A program made the translations under genes and the position numbers. Of a stretch of 64,000 bases of DNA, positions 9,255 through 19,365 are shown piece by piece. Source of the stretch: Pseudarthrobacter chlorophenolicus A6 (GTDB lineage Bacteria > Actinomycetota > Actinomycetes > Actinomycetales > Micrococcaceae); assembly GCF_000022025.1 (NCBI RefSeq), contig NC_011886.1, positions 2,428,980 through 2,492,979 of the forward strand, written 5' to 3'. Within the stretch, counting starts at the first letter, position 1; each line of letters opens with the position of its first letter. The notes beneath the pieces were generated by a model. It had not been told where the DNA came from and did no database searches. It worked only from the letters and a program-made list of their open reading frames with translations.

Positions 9255-10267
9255 GCAACGTTACCGGCGCTGGCCCGCCCTCCCTGCTGGAGCAGGCGGG
9301 CCAGCTTGGCTTCGGTTTCCGGCGCCAGCCCGGCGTTGCGTGGCCGGCCCAGCCCGCGGGTACGCTCATCCCGCAGGACGTCTGCGATGGTTTCCTGCCA
9401 GGGGCGCAGCACCAGACCCGCCGCCTTGGCCGCCTGGTTGCTGCGGGCCATGAACCCGTCATGGCCGGGCGGGAGCCACAACGGCAGCGAATCAGGCCCT
9501 GACCAGTAGGCGATGCCCTGGCTCGCGAGCCACTCCGGCGGTGCATCCAGGATGTGGCCGGTGTGGCCTGCGGCCTCCCGGGACGCGGCCATGTAGGCGG
9601 CGAAAGGCACCTGGTCCCCTATGGCGTTCAGGGCGCCCGTAATTCCCTGGCCGGCGGCTTTGAGGATCCATGCCGCGAGATCCCGGACGTCGATGACCTG
9701 GGTGGGGGCCGTTCCGATATCCGGGACCACCACAGGCGTGTTGTCCCGGGCGAAGCGGGCCGGCCAGTAGCCGTAGCGGTCGGAGCCGTCGCCCGGCCCG
9801 GCGATAAGGCCTGCACGGACAATATGGGCCCTGCCGCCGGTTGCTTCCGCGGTGGCCGCTTCGATGGCCGTCTTCGACTCGCCGTAGGTTTCCGGCGTTG
9901 ATGCCTCCCCGTCCGGCAGCGGCTGCAGCAGGGCCGTGTCCTCGGCGGCGCCGGGAACCGAATGGTCCGCATAGACCGAACAGCTGGACACCAGGGTCCA
10001 GTGTCCAGCGCGTGCCGCAAGGCTTTCCAGCGCATCGCGTGCCAGGGCCGGGTCGCGAGCCACCTCGATCACGGCATCCCATTCCCTGGCCGCGTCGTCG
10101 TAGGCGTTCGCGCCCAGTGAACGGTCCGCCTGCAGCCATACCGCACGCCCGGGCGGCCGCCCCGACGTGCCCCTGGCCAGGCACGTTACGCGCTGGCCTG
10201 CGGCTATGGCCTGGCGGGCGATTTCTGCTGACAGGAAGGCGGTTCCGCCCAGGACGAGGATGCGCAT
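9251..10267 (-). CDS. NAD-dependent epimerase/dehydratase (extended SDR)
   Basis: Extended short-chain dehydrogenase/reductase of 338 residues, substrate unknown. The N-terminal ILVLGGTAFLSAE has a Rossmann-type glycine-rich loop, SSCSVYAD supplies the catalytic Ser region and YGESK the Tyr-Lys pair. The C-terminal part (LWLPPGHDGFMAR) resembles actinobacterial reductases annotated only at family level. There is no good Shine-Dalgarno: GGAG is too close to the ATG, while TAGCGT lies 6 nt upstream, suggesting a leaderless transcript. The first bases of its promoter region are shared with the divergent mscS promoter. Confidence 0.85.
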   Translation of the reverse strand: MRILVLGGTAFLSAEIARQAIAAGQRVTCLARGTSGRPPGRAVWLQADRSLGANAYDDAAREWDAVIEVARDPALARDALESLAARAGHWTLVSSCSVYADHSVPGAAEDTALLQPLPDGEASTPETYGESKTAIEAATAEATGGRAHIVRAGLIAGPGDGSDRYGYWPARFARDNTPVVVPDIGTAPTQVIDVRDLAAWILKAAGQGITGALNAIGDQVPFAAYMAASREAAGHTGHILDAPPEWLASQGIAYWSGPDSLPLWLPPGHDGFMARSNQAAKAAGLVLRPWQETIADVLRDERTRGLGRPRNAGLAPETEAKLARLLQQGGRASAGNVA

Positions 10268-10273
10268 TGCTCC

Positions 10274-10291
10274 ACGCTACGGCGCTAGGGT
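10274..10291. promoter_or_regulatory. Overlapping divergent -10 elements for the epimerase gene and mscS
   Basis: TAGCGT on the minus strand (10279 to 10274) sits 6 nt before the epimerase ATG. TAGGGT on the plus strand (10286-10291) would start the mscS-glbO transcript near 10298. The two elements are only 6 bp apart, so the polymerases would interfere with each other. Confidence 0.45.
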
Positions 10292-10333
10292 TGAAGGTGA
10301 ACAGAGCCAAGTTTCAAGGAGTATTTCCCGCAT

Positions 10334-11020
10334 ATGGTCAGCATGTTGTCAGTTCTTCCGTCCGCCACCACCGATCCGGACGGCATCAGCATTACCGGGA
10401 TTGTGATCAGCCTCGGTGTGGGCGTCGCCGTCTGGCTGGTGGCAACGTTCGTCATTTCGCGCATCACCACGCGTGTGGCGGCCGGGAGCAATTTCTTCAA
10501 GAAGCGCACCTTCAAATGGGTGGCCCCGGCTTTGCGGGCGCTCGATCACGAGCGGCGCGTACAGCGCGCGGAAACCATCGGGTCGCTGCTGAACAGCGTG
10601 GTGGGCGTTCTGGTGGTGGTCATCACCGGCATGTACGTGCTGCAGAACCTGGACATCAATATTGCGCCGCTGCTGACCAGCGTGGGCATCCTGGGTGTGG
10701 CCATCGGCTTCGGCGCCCAGCAGCTGATCCGCGACTTCCTGGCCGGAATCTTCATTACCATTGAAGACCAGTTCGGCATCGGCGACGTCATTGAAACCAG
10801 TGAAGTAGTGGGAGTGGTGGAGTCCATGGGCCTGCGCATCACCCGGGTCCGGTCCGACGACGGCGCCATCTGGTACCTGCGCAACGGTGAGATCCTGCGG
10901 GTGGGCAACCGTTCGCAGGGCCGTTACGTGCCGCTGCATGAAGGGCCCACGGGCACCACCGACCAAAGCTCCGACCACGGTGCCGAGAACACGAAGACCC
11001 AGCAGAAAGCCGGAGAGTAG
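10334..11020 (+). CDS. Small-conductance mechanosensitive channel, MscS family
   Basis: Short (228-residue) MscS-like channel that releases solutes on hypo-osmotic shock. Three hydrophobic segments are visible (about 20-42, 88-106 and a pore helix about 112-140 with IGFGAQQLIRDFLAG), followed by the beta domain (EDQFGIGDVIE). The large C-terminal cytoplasmic cage is truncated and replaced by a charged tail of about 30 residues, as in many actinobacterial small MscS proteins. AAGGAG lies 12 nt before the ATG. The globin gene follows after 2 nt, so the two are co-translated. Confidence 0.9.
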   Translation: MVSMLSVLPSATTDPDGISITGIVISLGVGVAVWLVATFVISRITTRVAAGSNFFKKRTFKWVAPALRALDHERRVQRAETIGSLLNSVVGVLVVVITGMYVLQNLDINIAPLLTSVGILGVAIGFGAQQLIRDFLAGIFITIEDQFGIGDVIETSEVVGVVESMGLRITRVRSDDGAIWYLRNGEILRVGNRSQGRYVPLHEGPTGTTDQSSDHGAENTKTQQKAGE

Positions 11021-11022
11021 CC

Positions 11023-11472
11023 ATGAGCCTCCCCATTGAGCCGCAGCGGCCGCAGCTGATGCAGAATGACCCCTTCAGCCAGCCGGCCTACACCGACAGC
11101 TTTTACGACGCCGTGGGCGGCCACGACACGTTCGTCAAACTGATCGATGTGTTCTACGACGGCGTGGCCACCGATCCGCTGCTGCGCCCCATGTACCCGG
11201 AAGAGGACCTCGAGCCTGCCAAGCGGCGCTTCCTCATGTTCCTGGAGCAGTACTGGGGCGGGCCCACCACGTACGGTGAGGAACGCGGCCATCCCCGGCT
11301 CCGGATGCGGCACATGCCCTTCAAGGTCACGCCCGAGGCAAAGGACCGCTGGCTGTTCCACATGCGCACCGCAGTGGATGCACTGGAGTTGCCGGCCCTC
11401 TATGAGGGCACGCTGTGGGAGTATATGGAGCGCGCGGCGCTGTCCATGATTAACAGCCCCTCCGGCGCCTAG
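11023..11472 (+). CDS. glbO: Group II truncated haemoglobin (HbO/GlbO type)
   Basis: 2-on-2 globin of 149 residues binding haem and O2. Key positions match mycobacterial GlbO: Phe44-Tyr45 (B9-B10), Tyr58 at CD1 in RPMYPEED, proximal His97 in RMRHMPF and Trp110 at G8. The first 20 residues form a Pro-rich extension. The gene begins 2 nt after the mscS stop, so translation is probably coupled. GlbO proteins are linked to membrane O2 delivery or detoxification of NO and peroxide (family knowledge); the pairing with an osmotic channel is unexplained. Confidence 0.93.
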   Translation: MSLPIEPQRPQLMQNDPFSQPAYTDSFYDAVGGHDTFVKLIDVFYDGVATDPLLRPMYPEEDLEPAKRRFLMFLEQYWGGPTTYGEERGHPRLRMRHMPFKVTPEAKDRWLFHMRTAVDALELPALYEGTLWEYMERAALSMINSPSGA

Positions 11473-11548
11473 GAAGAAAACTTACGACGACGGGAAGTCC
11501 GGTTGAGTGCCGGTGTTCCCGGATGCGGAACTGCCGGCCGCCCGGCGG

Positions 11549-12208
11549 CTAGAGCAGTCCGCTGCCGGTCCGTGCCAGGACATGCCCGCGGTTGCCGGAA
11601 AGCCGGAACCAGCGGCCGGCCCGGTAAAGCTTCTGGTCGCCGTCGGCCAGGAACCCCAGGGCCAGGGCGGCGAACGCAGCACCGGCCGGCAGCCCGGTGG
11701 CGTCCAGTTCCCGGCCCCACACCGCGGCGCGGGCATTGTTCACCATCAGCGCTCCGGGATTGTTGGGCACGGCGCCGGCCACCTCGCCGATGCCGGCCTC
11801 CGCTGCGGACTTCAGCTCCGCGTCCGGGATCGAACCCAGCAGCTCCCACCCACCGCGCGGGGCGCCTACCCCCGTCCACGATTCGGTGACGGTGGTGGGC
11901 GGAACGGGCAGTTCGACGTCGTCCGCGCCTGCCCGGGCCAGCCGGTCCAGGACCGCCGCCAGCGGCACGGTGACATCGGTTTCCGAAGGGGTGGCAAGCT
12001 CCATGGTGCGCAGGCCAAGGATGGTGGGCGTGGATTCGCCCAGGACCCGCGGCCGCAGCACGCAGACGTAGGCTGCCAGCACGGAACCGGCAGCCTGCAG
12101 CCGGATGGCGCCGTCGTCTATCGCTTTGGCGCGGGTCGCGAAGGTCTTCAGGTCGGCAAGATCCCGCGGGTCGGCGAAGCGGAAGGACGAAGTAAGAAGA
12201 TCAGACAC
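11549..12208 (-). CDS. Hypothetical protein, unrecognised family
   Basis: A 219-residue protein without a recognised domain. It is Ala/Gly/Leu-rich, has no signal peptide and ends in a basic, aromatic segment (YRAGRWFRLSGNRGH). The open frame extends further upstream through tesB on the opposite strand, but that part is antisense. The most sensible start is GTG 12206-12208 (protein VSDLLTSSFRFADPRDL). TAGTGT lies 7 nt before it and no Shine-Dalgarno is seen, suggesting leaderless translation. It is divergent from tesB with only 63 bp between starts. Confidence 0.6.
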   Translation of the reverse strand: MSDLLTSSFRFADPRDLADLKTFATRAKAIDDGAIRLQAAGSVLAAYVCVLRPRVLGESTPTILGLRTMELATPSETDVTVPLAAVLDRLARAGADDVELPVPPTTVTESWTGVGAPRGGWELLGSIPDAELKSAAEAGIGEVAGAVPNNPGALMVNNARAAVWGRELDATGLPAGAAFAALALGFLADGDQKLYRAGRWFRLSGNRGHVLARTGSGLL

Positions 12209-12236
12209 ACCAAGAACACTACCGGCTGCGCCTTGT

Positions 12237-12265
12237 TTGAGCGGTGCCGGGGGTCCGTCTAGAGT
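12237..12265 (+). promoter_or_regulatory. tesB promoter with leaderless geometry
   Basis: TTGAGC (12237-12242), a 17-nt spacer and TAGAGT (12260-12265) form a good sigma-A type promoter. The -10 ends 6 nt before the tesB ATG at 12272, so the transcript should begin at or next to the start codon. Confidence 0.6.
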
Positions 12266-12271
12266 CAGACC

Positions 12272-13252
12272 ATGACTGAAGCCGAAGCCGGAATCCTGGC
12301 TCTTCCCGGCGGCGACCCCACGTCGTCGCTCATCAAACTCCTGGACCTGGGCGAACTGGAAGGCGCGCGGACTGACGAGGATATCTTCCTTGGCCCGTCC
12401 CAGCAGCAGCCGCACCACCGGGTGTTCGGCGGCCAGGTGCTGGCACAGTCGCTCGTAGCGGCCACGAGGACGGTGGAGGAGGACCGCGCTGTCCACTCGA
12501 TGCACGGGTACTTCCTCCGGCCCGGTGACGCCAACAAGCCCATCACCTTCGGGGTCCAGCGGCTCCGGGATGGCCGGTCCTTCTCCGCCCGGCGGGTCCA
12601 CGCGTACCAGGAAGGCACGCCCATCCTCTCGATGATCGCGTCCTTCCAGACTGAGGATGAAGGCATCGAGCACGAATCTGCGATGCCGGCCGGGATCCCC
12701 GACCCCGAGAGCCTCCCCACCACGGCAGACCTGCTGGGGAAGTTCGACCACCCCGTGGCACGGCACTGGGCCTATGAGCGGCCGTTCGACATCCGGCACG
12801 TCAACCCCCCGCTGTATGTTTCGGCGGCGGGCGGGAAGGAGGCCACCAACGCCGTCTGGATGAAGACCTTCGGCCCCATGCCGGACAACCCGAACCTGCA
12901 CCGTGCTGCCCTTGCCTACGCCAGCGACTACACGCTCCTGGAATCAATCCTGAGGCGCCACGGCCTCAGCTGGATCACGCCTGGCATGAACGTGGCCAGC
13001 CTCGACCACGCCATGTGGTGGCACCGCCCGGCCCGCGTGGACGAGTGGCTGCTCTACATCCAGGAGTCACCGAGTGCGCAGTCGGCCCGGGGCCTGGCGA
13101 CAGGAAAAATCTTCAACCGGGCCGGACAGCACGTTGCCTCCGTTGCCCAGGAGGGCATGGTCCGCGTGCCCTCTGACCTGAAAAGCAAAGTGGCAGGGGC
13201 CGTCCAGTCCAAGGTGCTGGAGCACCAGCTCCGCAAGGCCGGCCGGGCGTAG
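12272..13252 (+). CDS. tesB: Acyl-CoA thioesterase II
   Basis: Hydrolyses acyl-CoA to free fatty acid and CoA. The 326-residue sequence is a tandem double hot-dog protein. The N-terminal domain contains the typical HRVFGGQVLAQSL segment, and the C-terminal domain has the catalytic Asp in SLDHAMWWHRP, Ser in QESPSAQ and Gln in VAQEGMVR, corresponding to the Asp-Thr/Ser-Gln triad of E. coli TesB (286 residues). The extra length is an N-terminal leader with an acidic stretch plus a basic C-terminus. No ribosome site precedes the ATG; the promoter places the 5' end at the start codon. Confidence 0.93.
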   Translation: MTEAEAGILALPGGDPTSSLIKLLDLGELEGARTDEDIFLGPSQQQPHHRVFGGQVLAQSLVAATRTVEEDRAVHSMHGYFLRPGDANKPITFGVQRLRDGRSFSARRVHAYQEGTPILSMIASFQTEDEGIEHESAMPAGIPDPESLPTTADLLGKFDHPVARHWAYERPFDIRHVNPPLYVSAAGGKEATNAVWMKTFGPMPDNPNLHRAALAYASDYTLLESILRRHGLSWITPGMNVASLDHAMWWHRPARVDEWLLYIQESPSAQSARGLATGKIFNRAGQHVASVAQEGMVRVPSDLKSKVAGAVQSKVLEHQLRKAGRA

Positions 13253-13320
13253 GGCTCCGACCGCCGCGTTCCTGCTGGCCCGGCGGTGCTTCATCACATG
13301 GAAAAAGGCCGGCGCGTGAC

Positions 13321-15003
<1,683 letters not shown>

Positions 15004-15064
15004 AGTTCCAAATCTAGTGGGTTGGCGGGCATAACTCACATTCGCGTTGAGTGGGCCAATGGCC

Positions 15065-15616
15065 TCATGACCCCACGAAGCACTTGCCGCTCGCGAGGAC
15101 GGGGAGGACCGTAACAGTGACGGACCCTTCGCGGACCTGGCCGATCACGCAATCCTTCCCCTGCAGAACGGCGGCCTCGATGGCATCCGCCTCCAGCCCT
15201 GTGGGTGTCCGGCTTTGCGATACCTGAAGCGCTGCCGGGGCGATACCCGCCGCAGTGAGCACCTCCGTGACCTGCGCCGTGGCGGGTTTTGGCGTGCCCG
15301 CGGCCAACCCGGTGAGGCTTTGGGTAACGGTGCCTTTCATCGCTTCGGTGGCGGCCTTGTCCGCATCGGACGTGGTGGCCGGCGCCTGAGCGTTTTGCGT
15401 GGCCGCTACCTCCGACGAGGCGGATGGCGGGGCGCTTGCTGCCTGCTGTTCCGGAGCCGGCTGGCTCTCTGACTGCTGGCTCTGTGCCTGCTGGTCCATG
15501 GCCGGGTTGTCCGCGCCGGACCCGGCTGGGGAAGGGCCACTGTCGCACCCGGACAAAAGCAGCACCAACACTGCTCCCGCTGTTGCCGTGAGACGGGAGG
15601 TTCCGGAGTGCCGCAT
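15065..15616 (-). CDS. Putative lipoprotein with Gln/Ser/Ala-rich linker
   Basis: A 183-residue exported protein of unknown function. A basic N-terminus and hydrophobic stretch lead to the lipobox LLSGC, with Cys24 as the lipidation site, so it should be anchored to the outer face of the membrane. Residues 25-90 are a disordered Gln/Ser/Ala/Pro linker. The C-terminal 85 residues form a small folded domain with two cysteines (GKDCVIGQV and GKCFVGS at the end) that probably form a disulfide. It lies upstream of ettA in the transcription direction and 208 bp downstream of ssb. CAGAAT lies 6 nt before the ATG, a weak match to the leaderless pattern. Confidence 0.72.
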   Translation of the reverse strand: MRHSGTSRLTATAGAVLVLLLSGCDSGPSPAGSGADNPAMDQQAQSQQSESQPAPEQQAASAPPSASSEVAATQNAQAPATTSDADKAATEAMKGTVTQSLTGLAAGTPKPATAQVTEVLTAAGIAPAALQVSQSRTPTGLEADAIEAAVLQGKDCVIGQVREGSVTVTVLPVLASGKCFVGS

Positions 15617-15824
15617 GGTGCCATTCTGCCATGTGCCGGGCCGCAGTAAGGGCGCAGCGAGGGCGCGGCAGAGTCCGGCGGTCCACAGGGCTGGTACGGC
15701 TCGCCGCATCCTGCTGCGGGCTCCCACTGATTGACGGCGGCGTGTGGCGGGCGGACGGAATGCGGCCGGGGGGTGCCGCGTTCCGCCCGCCCGGGACTGG
15801 CAGGACGTTGAACTCTGATGGGCC

Positions 15825-16379
15825 TTAGACTTCGGCGAGTTCCCCCGTTTCGAGGTCGAGGGAAGCGAGGTCGCCGTTACTGTCCTCAATGACAACGGCC
15901 TGCTGGGCTTCGTCGTCGGGATGGTCGAAGTCGTGGTCTTCCGGCTCGTCCTGGGACGGGCCCATGGCTGACTGGGGGTCGTCGGGAATGGCGGGTGGCT
16001 CCACCAGGGACAGCGAGGGCCTGGACGACGTCCGGGTGAAGTTTGCCGAGCCGAGGGAAAGGTCGTGGCCCACAGCATCGGCGTAGATAACTGTCGAATG
16101 GTAGACACGCCCGTCCTTCTCCCAGGTGCTGAGCCTCAGTTTCCCGACCACGATGACCGGCTGGCCCTTCCTGATGCTGCACCCGATGGTCCCCGCAAGT
16201 TGGCGGTACCCATGGACGGTAAACCAGTTGGTGTGCTCATCCACCCAGGCCTTGGCGGACTCGTCGAAGCGGCGCGAGGTAACCCCCACACGGAAGGATG
16301 CTTTCGCGGTGCCGCGCCCGGTGGTGGAACTCGTTACATCCGTTGCAACGAAGCCCCGGATGGTCATTAGGTCTTTCAT
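15825..16379 (-). CDS. ssb: Single-stranded DNA-binding protein
   Basis: OB-fold protein of 184 residues that coats single-stranded DNA in replication, repair or recombination. The N-terminal 110 residues carry the SSB core (TIRGFVATDV, VDEHTNWFTVHGYRQLA, GKLRLSTWEKDGR). The tail is long and acidic, but it ends in LETGELAEV and lacks the canonical DDDIPF partner-binding tip. This suggests an accessory SSB and not the replicative one, which in Actinobacteria usually sits in the rpsF-ssb-rplI operon. AGGA lies 9 nt before the first ATG; a second in-frame ATG four codons later is possible. Confidence 0.9.
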   Translation of the reverse strand: MKDLMTIRGFVATDVTSSTTGRGTAKASFRVGVTSRRFDESAKAWVDEHTNWFTVHGYRQLAGTIGCSIRKGQPVIVVGKLRLSTWEKDGRVYHSTVIYADAVGHDLSLGSANFTRTSSRPSLSLVEPPAIPDDPQSAMGPSQDEPEDHDFDHPDDEAQQAVVIEDSNGDLASLDLETGELAEV

Positions 16380-16586
16380 CTTTCACGTCCTGTCTCAATG
16401 GTGGTGCCGTTGCAGGCAGTAACAGCATTGCGCCGCCAGGCGTCCGGCAGGAGAGGCAGGTGGGGCTATGTGCATAAGGCGCCGCCGGAGCCGGATGTGG
16501 AGGGAGAGTCACCTGCAGATGACGGCAGCGGCACCCGCGGCAGGGTAAACTTTTTGAGGCACTGGCCGAGAAGCCGGAGACCAAAT

Positions 16587-16659
16587 GCCTCAGTAGCTCA
16601 GGGGATAGAGCAGCGGCCTTCTAATCCGCCGGTCGGGGGTTCGATTCCCTCCTGGGGCA
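16587..16659 (+). tRNA. tRNA-Arg (anticodon UCU)
   Basis: Cloverleaf with acceptor GCCTCAG/CTGGGGC, D arm GCTC/GAGC, anticodon loop CTTCTAA (TCT) and T arm GGTTCGATTCC. The last anticodon-stem pair is a C-U mismatch. The discriminator is A and CCA is not encoded. Confidence 0.95.
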
Positions 16660-16665
16660 CCGAAA

Positions 16666-16701
16666 AGCGGTCCCGGCCTGCACCTGCAGGCCGGGACCGC
16701 T
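16666..16701 (+). terminator. Terminator of tRNA-Arg
   Basis: A 16-bp stem (16666-16681 with 16686-16701) with a 4-nt loop starts 7 nt after the tRNA 3' end. The following GTTGCTT is only moderately T-rich. Confidence 0.7.
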
Positions 16702-16802
16702 GTTGCTTCAGCGGCTGCAAGAGTTCCGCCGGGCTATGGGACCGCGTAAGCGCCGCGCCAGGTGTCCAGACCGGATCGCTGCGGTCCCTGGCCTGCCCGC
16801 TG

Positions 16803-18032
16803 CTACCTCTGCAGCAGGTGCGGAGCGTCCACCAGCGAGCGCAGGACGCTTCCGGCCGCGCCAAGGAGGGCACCCTCCTCACCCACGGCAGAGGTGACGA
16901 CATTTTCGGGGGCCAGCTTCCCCGGCGCATACGTGGAAAGGCTGCGCAGCAGCGGGGCACGCAGCCATTGGTCAAGGACGGCAAAGTGGCCGCCGAGCAC
17001 CACCGAACCGATGTCCACCACCCGCGCAGTTGACGCAAGGGCTATTCCCAAATACTTGCCCGCCCGTTCGACGGCGGCTATCGCCCGGGCATCCCCCGCG
17101 GCAAGCGCTCCAAGGAGGCCGCGCATGGCTGCGGAGCGGCTCTCGCCGGCACCTTCAACGCCCGCGGCAGCGGTTATCGCGTCCTGGCCGGCAATTGTTT
17201 CGAGGCAGCCCGTCCCACCACATGAGCAGAGCGTTCCTCCCGGGTCCACCACCACGTGTCCCACTTCGCCGGCGTGGCCGGCCGGCCCGGTAAAGAGTTC
17301 GCCGCCCAGGACCAGGCCGCCACCAACGCCCACTTCCCCGGAAACGAACAGGAAATCGGAGTCACTGCCGGGCCTGTGCCGGAGTTCAGCCAAGGCCGCA
17401 GCGTTGGCCTCGTTGAACAGTGCCACGGCCAGCGGCGCCTCCGGAAGCAAGGCACCAAGGTCAAGGTGGACGTCGGTCCACCCCAGGTTGGGAGCGCTCA
17501 GGATTCCCGTCCCTCCGGGCCCCACCAACCCGGGCACGGCAAGGCCCCCGCCGAGGATTTCCACGCCCCGCTCCCCCGCGTTACTGCGCGCTTTGGCCGC
17601 CAGGACTGCGAGCGCCTCCAGGACGGGTTCAGGCTGGTTTCCCCGGTTGTCGCGTTCCCGGACTTCCAGGAACACCACTGTCCCGGACAGGTCCATCACG
17701 CCGGCAGCTATGTAGTCGACGTTGACCTCCATGCCCATCACGGCCCGCATGGTGTTCAGGTCCAGGCCAACCCCGGGCCGGCCGCGCTCCCCCCGCGCGT
17801 TGAGTCCGACTTCGCGCACCAGGCCTGCGTCGAGAAGATCCATCACCATGCTTGAGACGGACGCCTTGGTCAGGCCGGTGGCGGCAGAAACCTGGGCACG
17901 GGTGGGAAACGCGCCCCGGGGTGCACCGGCGATGGCACCGAGGACCAGGGAGAGGTTGCTCCTGCGTACGTCCCCCATGCTCCCCGGGGCCGCCGGTCCG
18001 TGGGACGTCGAAGCCGGAACAGGCAACCTCAT
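16803..18032 (-). CDS. xylR: ROK-family transcriptional regulator, probable xylose repressor XylR
   Basis: A 409-residue ROK repressor. The N-terminal winged helix-turn-helix occupies about residues 20-85 (PTRAQVSAATGLTKASVSSMV). The sugar-kinase-like ROK domain follows, with the zinc site motif GHAGEVGH and the Cys-rich CSCGGTGCLE. It is divergent from xylA with a 143-bp shared control region holding an AT-rich repeat, the classic arrangement of a xylose-responsive repressor. Binding xylose (or glucose as anti-inducer) would relieve repression of xylAB (family knowledge). The start may be later than annotated because the first 18 residues are not helix-turn-helix sequence. Confidence 0.88.
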   Translation of the reverse strand: MRLPVPASTSHGPAAPGSMGDVRRSNLSLVLGAIAGAPRGAFPTRAQVSAATGLTKASVSSMVMDLLDAGLVREVGLNARGERGRPGVGLDLNTMRAVMGMEVNVDYIAAGVMDLSGTVVFLEVRERDNRGNQPEPVLEALAVLAAKARSNAGERGVEILGGGLAVPGLVGPGGTGILSAPNLGWTDVHLDLGALLPEAPLAVALFNEANAAALAELRHRPGSDSDFLFVSGEVGVGGGLVLGGELFTGPAGHAGEVGHVVVDPGGTLCSCGGTGCLETIAGQDAITAAAGVEGAGESRSAAMRGLLGALAAGDARAIAAVERAGKYLGIALASTARVVDIGSVVLGGHFAVLDQWLRAPLLRSLSTYAPGKLAPENVVTSAVGEEGALLGAAGSVLRSLVDAPHLLQR

Positions 18033-18089
18033 GGCACTCCTCGCTGCGGATCCCGCCAGGAAAATTTGTTGGCCCGCACCGTCGGACCC

Positions 18090-18137
18090 TTGACCACAGC
18101 GTACGTCGGCGAATAAAGTTCAGGCAATAAACTAAAT
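18090..18137 (+). promoter_or_regulatory. xylAB promoter and candidate XylR operator
   Basis: TTGACC (18090-18095) and TAAAGT (18114-18119) are separated by 18 nt. An imperfect direct repeat AATAAAGT/AATAAACT (18112-18119 and 18126-18133, 14-bp period) overlaps the -10 and the expected start site. It is strikingly AT-rich against its surroundings, so it is the best candidate for the ROK operator. Confidence 0.5.
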
Positions 18138-18175
18138 ATCCGCACACCGCGGAACTTCGATCGCAAGGACGCATC

Positions 18176-19363
18176 ATGACTCTCTCCCCCACCACTGCCG
18201 ACAAGTTCACCTTTGGCCTCTGGACGGTGGGCTGGACCGGCGCGGACCCGTTCGGTGTAGCCACCCGCGCGGCGCTTGACCCGGTGGAAGCCGTCCATAA
18301 ACTCAGCGAACTGGGCGCCTACGGCATCACTTTCCACGACAACGACCTGGTTCCCTTCGATGCCCCCGCCTCCGAGCGCGAACTGATCCTCAAGAACTTC
18401 CGCGCAGCCCTGGCAGACACCGGGCTCAAGGTGCCGATGGTCACCACCAACCTCTTCAGCCACCCGGTCTTCAAGGACGGCGGCTTCACCTCCAACGACC
18501 GCTCCGTGCGCCGGTTCGCCCTGTCCAAGGTGCTCCGCAACATCGACCTCGCCGCAGAACTCGGCGCCGAAACCTTCGTCATGTGGGGCGGCCGCGAAGG
18601 CAGCGAATACGACGGCTCCAAAGACCTCGCTGCAGCGCTGGACCGCATGAAGGAAGGCGTGGACACCGCCGCCGGCTACATCAAGGACAAGGGCTACAAC
18701 CTGCGCATCGCCCTCGAGCCCAAGCCCAACGAACCCCGCGGTGACATCTTCCTGCCCACCGTCGGACACGGCCTGGCATTCATCGCCCAGCTCGAACACG
18801 GCGACATCGTGGGCCTGAACCCCGAAACCGGCCACGAACAAATGGCCGGACTGAACTTCACCCACGGCATCGCCCAGGCACTCTGGGCAGGCAAGCTGTT
18901 CCACATCGACCTCAACGGGCAGCGCGGCATCAAGTACGACCAGGACCTCGTCTTCGGCCACGGCGACCTCACCAGCGCCTTCTTCACCGTCGACCTCCTC
19001 GAAAACGGCTTCCCGGGAGGCGGACCGAAGTACGACGGCCCCCGCCACTTCGACTACAAGCCCTCCCGCACCGACGGCTACGACGGCGTCTGGGAATCCG
19101 CCAAGGCCAACATGGCCATGTACCTGCTGCTGAAGGAACGGGCACTGGCCTTCCGCGCCGACCCCGAAGTCCAGGAAGCCCTGGCAGCGTCAGGCGTCTT
19201 CGAACTCGGCGAACCCACCCTCAACGCCGGCGAAACCACCGCCGACCTGCTCGCGGACGCCGCATCCTTTGAAGACTTCGACGCCGACAAGGCCGCCGAA
19301 CGCTCCTTCGCCTTCGTCCGGCTCAACCAGCTCGCCATCGAACACCTCCTCAACGCCCGCTGA
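18176..19363 (+). CDS. xylA: Xylose isomerase
   Basis: Converts D-xylose to D-xylulose (and glucose to fructose). The 395-residue sequence is a class I actinobacterial xylose isomerase. His54 (TFHDND) is the ring-opening base, and the metal ligands are visible in [11 protein letters not shown] (Glu and Lys), [11 protein letters not shown] and [17 protein letters not shown] (the two Asp). AAGGA lies upstream of the ATG. xylB follows 2 nt after the stop. Codon use in this gene is strongly biased to C-ending codons compared with its neighbours, which suggests high expression on induction. Confidence 0.98.
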   Translation: MTLSPTTADKFTFGLWTVGWTGADPFGVATRAALDPVEAVHKLSELGAYGITFHDNDLVPFDAPASERELILKNFRAALADTGLKVPMVTTNLFSHPVFKDGGFTSNDRSVRRFALSKVLRNIDLAAELGAETFVMWGGREGSEYDGSKDLAAALDRMKEGVDTAAGYIKDKGYNLRIALEPKPNEPRGDIFLPTVGHGLAFIAQLEHGDIVGLNPETGHEQMAGLNFTHGIAQALWAGKLFHIDLNGQRGIKYDQDLVFGHGDLTSAFFTVDLLENGFPGGGPKYDGPRHFDYKPSRTDGYDGVWESAKANMAMYLLLKERALAFRADPEVQEALAASGVFELGEPTLNAGETTADLLADAASFEDFDADKAAERSFAFVRLNQLAIEHLLNAR

Positions 19364-19365
19364 CC

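Noticed and set aside
13260..13287. ACCGCCG/CGGCGGT inverted repeat between tesB and ettA as a terminator
   Set aside because: Only 7 bp with a 14-nt loop and no T tract on either strand. This is too weak to list in a GC-rich genome.
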